NCBI RefSeq assembly: GCF_001729965.1
Contig: NZ_JRWK01000005.1
Location: 90,077-154,076, forward strand
Reading direction: 5' to 3'
Source: Methanosphaera sp. WGK6
GTDB lineage: Archaea > Methanobacteriota > Methanobacteria > Methanobacteriales > Methanobacteriaceae
Length of the DNA stretch: 64,000 bases
Shown piece after piece: positions 60,299 through 64,000 of this stretch. Every line of letters starts with the position of its first letter. Positions within the stretch are counted from its first letter, which is position 1. Both the position numbers and the translations under genes were made by a program. The notes beneath the pieces are model-generated. The model did not search any database, was not told the origin of the DNA, and saw only the letters and a program-made list of their open reading frames with translations.

Positions 60299-61690
60299 TT
60301 ATAATTCATATTGTGATGGATCATGTTCTTTTACTTTTCTTCCGTAACGTTTAATACAAGTTTTTGCAAATTTACCTTGATCCTCTGGTAATTGTTCAAT
60401 TGTTTTTTGAGCAGAGTCTAAACTGTCTCTTTCAAATCTTGTTAAGTACATACGTTTTTCATCTACTGCTTCATTGATTATATCACATGCTGTTAATGCT
60501 GCAGCTCTTGCTCTGAGATAAATATCTTCAGCATCTGCTACTATTGCTTCACCAATTCTGTAAGCATTATCATATGCAAGTACTAAACTTTGAGGGTCTC
60601 GGTATTTATCTGCTAATGTGTACATATCTCTTAAATCGTTTTCTTTATGCATTTTGGTTGCGGTGTTCATTAAAGCACATTCGTAACCTAAAGATTGTAA
60701 CCATACACCAGGAGTTGGTCCACCCATTTCTTCTCTGTTGTATACAGATTCGTTACTCCATGCATCTACTGTTGCACATGCTAAGTTACCCATTAAGTCT
60801 GAGTGAGCACATGTTGCGTTTTTACCTTCTGCACAGATAGGTATACCTGCTACTGCTTTTACTATAGGGTTTTCGTATCCACAGTCTTTTGTAGGTCCTT
60901 CTGCTCCACATTCTGCTGCTACAATACTTCTTGCACCTGCAATTGCTCTTGCTATTGCTGCTAAGGAGTGTGATACGTTTTTACTGGTTAATCCACCAGC
61001 AAGGAACATAGCAGTGTTTGCTTGTGCACAGTCTGTGTCTCCACCAGGTACACAGTAGCTGTATTTACTTGCTACATCTACAATTTTTGTCCACATGTAT
61101 TCCATATCGATAGAACCTAATAAACCAATACCGTATAAGATTGCACGGATATCTCCTCTTGATATACCGTAGTCTGATACTACTTTTCCACCAATGGTTT
61201 CTACACATAAGATTGATGCACCATTTTCTGCACATGCTTCGAATGATTCATCCATCATTACATCAAAGTCAGAACCTCTTAATCCACCCATATCTTCTTC
61301 ACGAATATCTGCTACTGTTGACATTAAAGCGGTTTTTGTTCCGTATTTGTCATGCATTTCTTCTAATAATTCAACTTGTACTGCTGTTGTTTTTTCGGAA
61401 ATTTCACGACTTTTTGTTTGTTGAGCTACGTGTTCTTGTTCGATTTGTACTGTAGGTAATCCTATTGCAGCTCCACGGTCACATGCAGAGAATGCAATGT
61501 TTTTACAAGTACCAACCATACCTTCTACACTTGTTTCTGATCCTTCAGCAGGTGCTACTTTAATGTTAGGTACTACTTCACCTACTCCTAATTTTACACC
61601 AAACCCATATTCTGAAGGGTGTTTTGCTTTTCCAAATACTAAATCATTTACTGATTCAGTTTCCATTTTTGTAATATATTTCATTGACAT
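60299..61690 (-). CDS. mtaB: Methanol:corrinoid methyltransferase MtaB (copy 1)
   Basis: The 463-residue zinc enzyme that activates methanol and methylates MtaC. The zinc ligands known from Methanosarcina barkeri (Glu164, Cys220, Cys269) are matched here by Glu164 in LCVETIGGK, Cys221 in GGDTDCAQAN and Cys270 in PTKDCGYENP. GGTGA lies seven bases before ATG 61690. A leader of about 115 bases precedes it (TATA box near 61826-61837). mtaC1 follows within 21 bases. Confidence 0.97.
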   Translation of the reverse strand: MSMKYITKMETESVNDLVFGKAKHPSEYGFGVKLGVGEVVPNIKVAPAEGSETSVEGMVGTCKNIAFSACDRGAAIGLPTVQIEQEHVAQQTKSREISEKTTAVQVELLEEMHDKYGTKTALMSTVADIREEDMGGLRGSDFDVMMDESFEACAENGASILCVETIGGKVVSDYGISRGDIRAILYGIGLLGSIDMEYMWTKIVDVASKYSYCVPGGDTDCAQANTAMFLAGGLTSKNVSHSLAAIARAIAGARSIVAAECGAEGPTKDCGYENPIVKAVAGIPICAEGKNATCAHSDLMGNLACATVDAWSNESVYNREEMGGPTPGVWLQSLGYECALMNTATKMHKENDLRDMYTLADKYRDPQSLVLAYDNAYRIGEAIVADAEDIYLRARAAALTACDIINEAVDEKRMYLTRFERDSLDSAQKTIEQLPEDQGKFAKTCIKRYGRKVKEHDPSQYEL

Positions 61691-62304
61691 TTAATTTCAC
61701 CAATCATATAAATTATATATTCTTGTCTTATACCCACATAATTATTTTAAATATATTTTGTATTAACAATAATATTCTGAATTTTTATTAAGTTAATACT
61801 TACAATTAATACATTTTATAACTACACATATAAAAAGGTTATAATATCAATCAAATTCTTAAAAGAGATGCTTTTTATTTATTTTTATAAAAATAGCTTT
61901 TAAAAATTATCATTAAAGCCAAGTTATAATATAATTTAATTAAATTAATTATGTTTAAAAAAATAATAATTATAAGTTAAATAAACCTATTTAATAAGAT
62001 TACAAAAACTAGTAATTTAAAGACTAATAGACTTGAATTAATTTTTAGAAATATTGCAAAAATAAAGATAGTATTACTTTTAATAAAGAAATATTTAAAA
62101 AGATTACGATAAATTATTAATTTCAATATTATTAAATTAAAACTAATTATTAGAAAATATTGCAAAAAATATAAAATTTAACTTAAAAAAAATAACATAG
62201 AACACAAAAAAATATTCAGCACCCACAAAAATATAAAAAAATCACTAATTTTAAAAAAAGAAAAATAAGTAATAAATTAAATTATTACTCAAAAAACATC
62301 CAAC
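61691..62304. other. Long intergenic region mtaC2 / mtaB1
   Basis: A 614-base gap, the longest in the window. On the minus strand CCTTTTTATATGTG (61826-61839) is the likely mtaB1 TATA box. Two similar stretches, AGAAATATTGCAAAAAT near 62046 and AGAAAATATTGCAAAAAAT near 62151, lie about 107 bases apart and could be regulator sites. A 62-codon open frame at 61977-62165 is composed of AT-biased residues and has no ribosome site; I do not call it a gene. Confidence 0.5.
61826..61837 (-). promoter_or_regulatory. Probable TATA box of mtaB1-mtaC1
   Basis: On the minus strand the sequence CTTTTTATATGT stands about 140 bases before the mtaB1 ATG and is the only strong TATA-like element flanked by less biased sequence. 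It implies a 5' leader of about 115 bases, a feature also seen for methanol methyltransferase operons in Methanosarcina. Confidence 0.45.
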
Positions 62305-63138
62305 TTAGGAGTATGCTGCTACGTATTCTCCAACTATGTCAGCGTATTCGTTTCTGATGTCTTCCCAGGTTTTACCATCATCTACAATTGCATCTGCGAG
62401 TTTTGGTACGTGGTATGCTTCTACACCATAGAATGTTTGTGGACTTTCTTCTACGAAGTCACGACGTACTGCTCCTCCTCCACATCCTATAGGTGTGTCT
62501 AGTCCTGCTTCTTGCATTAATGCTATGATTTTACCAAATGCTGTCATGGTTGTTGTCATTAAAGCTGTTGCAGTTACTAATGCTGGTTCATGTTCTTGTA
62601 CTGCTTTTACTACTTCTGTGTTAGGTACATCACGACCAAGGTCTATTGGTTCGTATCCGTTTGCGTTTAAGAACATTACAATGAGGTTTTTACCAATGTC
62701 GTGAGGGTCTCCTTCTACTGCACAAGTTACTACTTTTGCTTTTGCATCTGCTTTGTGTCCGAGTTTTGCTTCACAAAGAGCTACTCCACTCATCATTGCA
62801 TCTCCTGCAAGCATTAAATCAGGTAAGAAGAATTCACCTTTGGTGTATAATGCACTTACACCATCCATACCTTTCATTAAAGCATTGTTAATGAGATCAA
62901 TTGGGTCTTCACCTGCTTCAAGAGCTTTTTCAGTGTCTGCGTCACATTTATCTTTGTCACCGTATAATACATCTAAAGCTAGTGTTCTTTTTATTCCTTC
63001 TTCTGCTGGTAAGATTTCTACTACTTCTGGGTCGTCTTCAGGTTTGAGAGCTGGACCTTCTATTTTTACGTTGTATCTGATTGCTATTTTTTCATAGTCT
63101 TCAAATTTGTCATAATATTTTTCTAAAGGGCTAACCAT
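62305..63138 (-). CDS. mtaC: Methanol corrinoid protein MtaC (copy 2)
   Basis: A second MtaC, 277 residues from ATG 63138; ATG 63150 overlaps the AAAGGA ribosome site and is unlikely. The protein is nearly identical to copy 1 apart from a shorter, different N-terminus and patches near residues 60-75, 130-145 and 170-190. GDPHDIGKNL and the C-terminal 50 residues are the same. It follows mtaB2 with a 66-base spacer, compared with 21 bases in copy 1. Confidence 0.95.
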   Translation of the reverse strand: MVSPLEKYYDKFEDYEKIAIRYNVKIEGPALKPEDDPEVVEILPAEEGIKRTLALDVLYGDKDKCDADTEKALEAGEDPIDLINNALMKGMDGVSALYTKGEFFLPDLMLAGDAMMSGVALCEAKLGHKADAKAKVVTCAVEGDPHDIGKNLIVMFLNANGYEPIDLGRDVPNTEVVKAVQEHEPALVTATALMTTTMTAFGKIIALMQEAGLDTPIGCGGGAVRRDFVEESPQTFYGVEAYHVPKLADAIVDDGKTWEDIRNEYADIVGEYVAAYS

Positions 63139-63204
63139 TTTTACACACATCCTTTTAATTAATTTAAATTATATTTGTTTAATTTACTACACTACCTGTT
63201 ACAT

Positions 63205-64000
63205 TTATAATTCGTATTGTGATGGGTCGTGTTCTTTTACTTTTCTTCCGTAACGTTTGATACAAGTTTTTACGAATTTAGCTTGATCATCTGGTAATTG
63301 TTCGTATGTTTTTTGTGTGGAATCAAGAGTGTCTCTTTCGAATCTTGTTAATAAGATACGTTTTTCTTCAACTGCTTCGTTGATTAATTCCATTGCTTTA
63401 AGACCTGCTGCTCTTGCTCTGAGGTAAATATCTTCTCCTTCTGCTGTGATTGCTTCACCGATTTTGTATGCGTTATCGTAAGCTAATATTACACCTTGAG
63501 GGTCTCTGTATTTATCTGCTAATACATATGTGTCTCTTAATTCTTTGTTGGTTCCAATTTGTGTTGCGGTGTTCATTAAAGCACATTCGTAACCTAAGGA
63601 TTGTAACCATACACCAGGAGTTGGTCCACCCATTTCTTCTCTGTTGTATACGGATTCGTTACTCCATACATCACATACACCTGCAGCTAAGTTACCCATT
63701 AAATCTGAGTGAGCACATGTTGCGTTTTTACCTTCTGCACAGATTGGTACGGATGCGATTGCTTTTACTATAGGGTTTTCGTATCCACAGTCTTTTGTAG
63801 GTCCTGTTGCTCCGCATTCAATTGCTACTAAACTTCTTGCACCTGCAATTGCTCTTGCTACTGCTGCAATTGTGTGTGATACATTTTTACTGGTTAATCC
63901 ACCAGCAAGGAACATAGCAGTGTTTGCTTGTGCACAGTCTGTGTCTCCACCAGGAGTTACATTGTTTCTTTTTGCTATGTCTACAATTTTTGTCCACATG
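63205..64000 (-). CDS. mtaB: Methanol:corrinoid methyltransferase MtaB (copy 2, partial)
   Basis: The C-terminal 264 residues of a second MtaB; the first ~198 residues lie beyond the right edge. It retains the two zinc Cys motifs GGDTDCAQAN and PTKDCGYENP. It is closely similar to copy 1, with differences such as NNVTPGG for YSYCVPGG. It forms its own mtaB-mtaC unit with copy 2 of mtaC. Confidence 0.95.
   Translation of the reverse strand, partial: MWTKIVDIAKRNNVTPGGDTDCAQANTAMFLAGGLTSKNVSHTIAAVARAIAGARSLVAIECGATGPTKDCGYENPIVKAIASVPICAEGKNATCAHSDLMGNLAAGVCDVWSNESVYNREEMGGPTPGVWLQSLGYECALMNTATQIGTNKELRDTYVLADKYRDPQGVILAYDNAYKIGEAITAEGEDIYLRARAAGLKAMELINEAVEEKRILLTRFERDTLDSTQKTYEQLPDDQAKFVKTCIKRYGRKVKEHDPSQYEL

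Noticed and set aside
61977..62165. 62-codon open frame in the long mta intergenic region
   Set aside because: It consists of Ile, Leu, Phe, Asn and Lys residues expected from random AT-rich sequence, has no ribosome site, and lies opposite possible control sites.
59423..63138. Assembly duplication of the mta genes
   Set aside because: The two mtaC copies differ in N-terminus, spacer and scattered codons, and their flanks are unrelated, so they are true paralogous sets.

Overview
This is a 64 kb, very AT-rich window from a methanogenic archaeon, most likely Methanosphaera (close to M. stadtmanae). The evidence: archaeal informational genes (PolD large subunit, class I lysyl-tRNA synthetase, Alba, Sec61-beta/SecG, an intron-containing elongator tRNA-Met), methanogen-only genes (methanogenesis marker 8, formylmethanofuran dehydrogenase), the methanogen nitrogen regulator NrpR next to glnA, and two mtaB-mtaC methanol:corrinoid methyltransferase sets beside a RamA-type activator. 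The genus is inferred from content; no database search was possible.

Layout. 1-12.8 kb: surface polysaccharide locus. It holds a DUF4012-like gene cut by the left edge, a three-module glycosyltransferase, a Wzm/Wzt-type export ABC pair, two GT2 enzymes, a polyprenyl-phosphate sugar-1-phosphate transferase, a GT-C-like membrane protein, a UDP-sugar dehydrogenase and a DUF1616 membrane protein. 12.9-22 kb: a Ser-rich anchored protein, truD, a copZ/copA copper module whose frames are joined by a nine-A run, the small subunit of phosphomevalonate dehydratase behind a coiled-coil gene with 52-residue repeats, SecG, thiC, marker 8, and the tRNA. 22-27.5 kb: a cysteine-poor ThiF-like protein, a SpoIIM-like membrane protein, glnA with an exact GGAA-N6-TTCC operator, nrpR, and a small ferredoxin.

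27.6-36 kb: purP, then the Fwd operon (G-D-B-A-C plus an unknown 94-residue gene), a strong hairpin terminator, hxlB, and a ModE/LysR-like regulator with a palindrome at its ribosome site. 35.6-50.2 kb: housekeeping genes (lysS, trkA, a second thiC, a PfkB kinase, a YbjQ membrane fusion, nrdD, polC, leuA or cimA, albA). 50.4-54.6 kb: a PadR-ABC-ABC-PQQ-propeller operon preceded by three PadR-like operators. 54.6-57.4 kb: DUF362-ferredoxin, MoxR ATPase, and a HAD protein. 57.4-64 kb: RamA-type activator, mtaC1, mtaB1, a 614-base gap, mtaC2 and a truncated mtaB2.

How it works together: MtaB moves the methyl group of methanol to the corrinoid of MtaC, and the RamA-type protein re-reduces inactivated corrinoid. 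Fwd would join formyl-methanofuran and CO2 but needs a pterin cofactor that M. stadtmanae is reported not to synthesise. NrpR and glnA form the nitrogen switch. The first 12 kb builds and exports envelope glycan. I see no CRISPR array, insertion sequence, prophage or rRNA. The strongest unusual signals are the possible programmed -1 frameshift joining CopZ to CopA, the apparent ATT start of nrpR, the repeat protein at 17.8-19.0 kb, and the PadR operator array.
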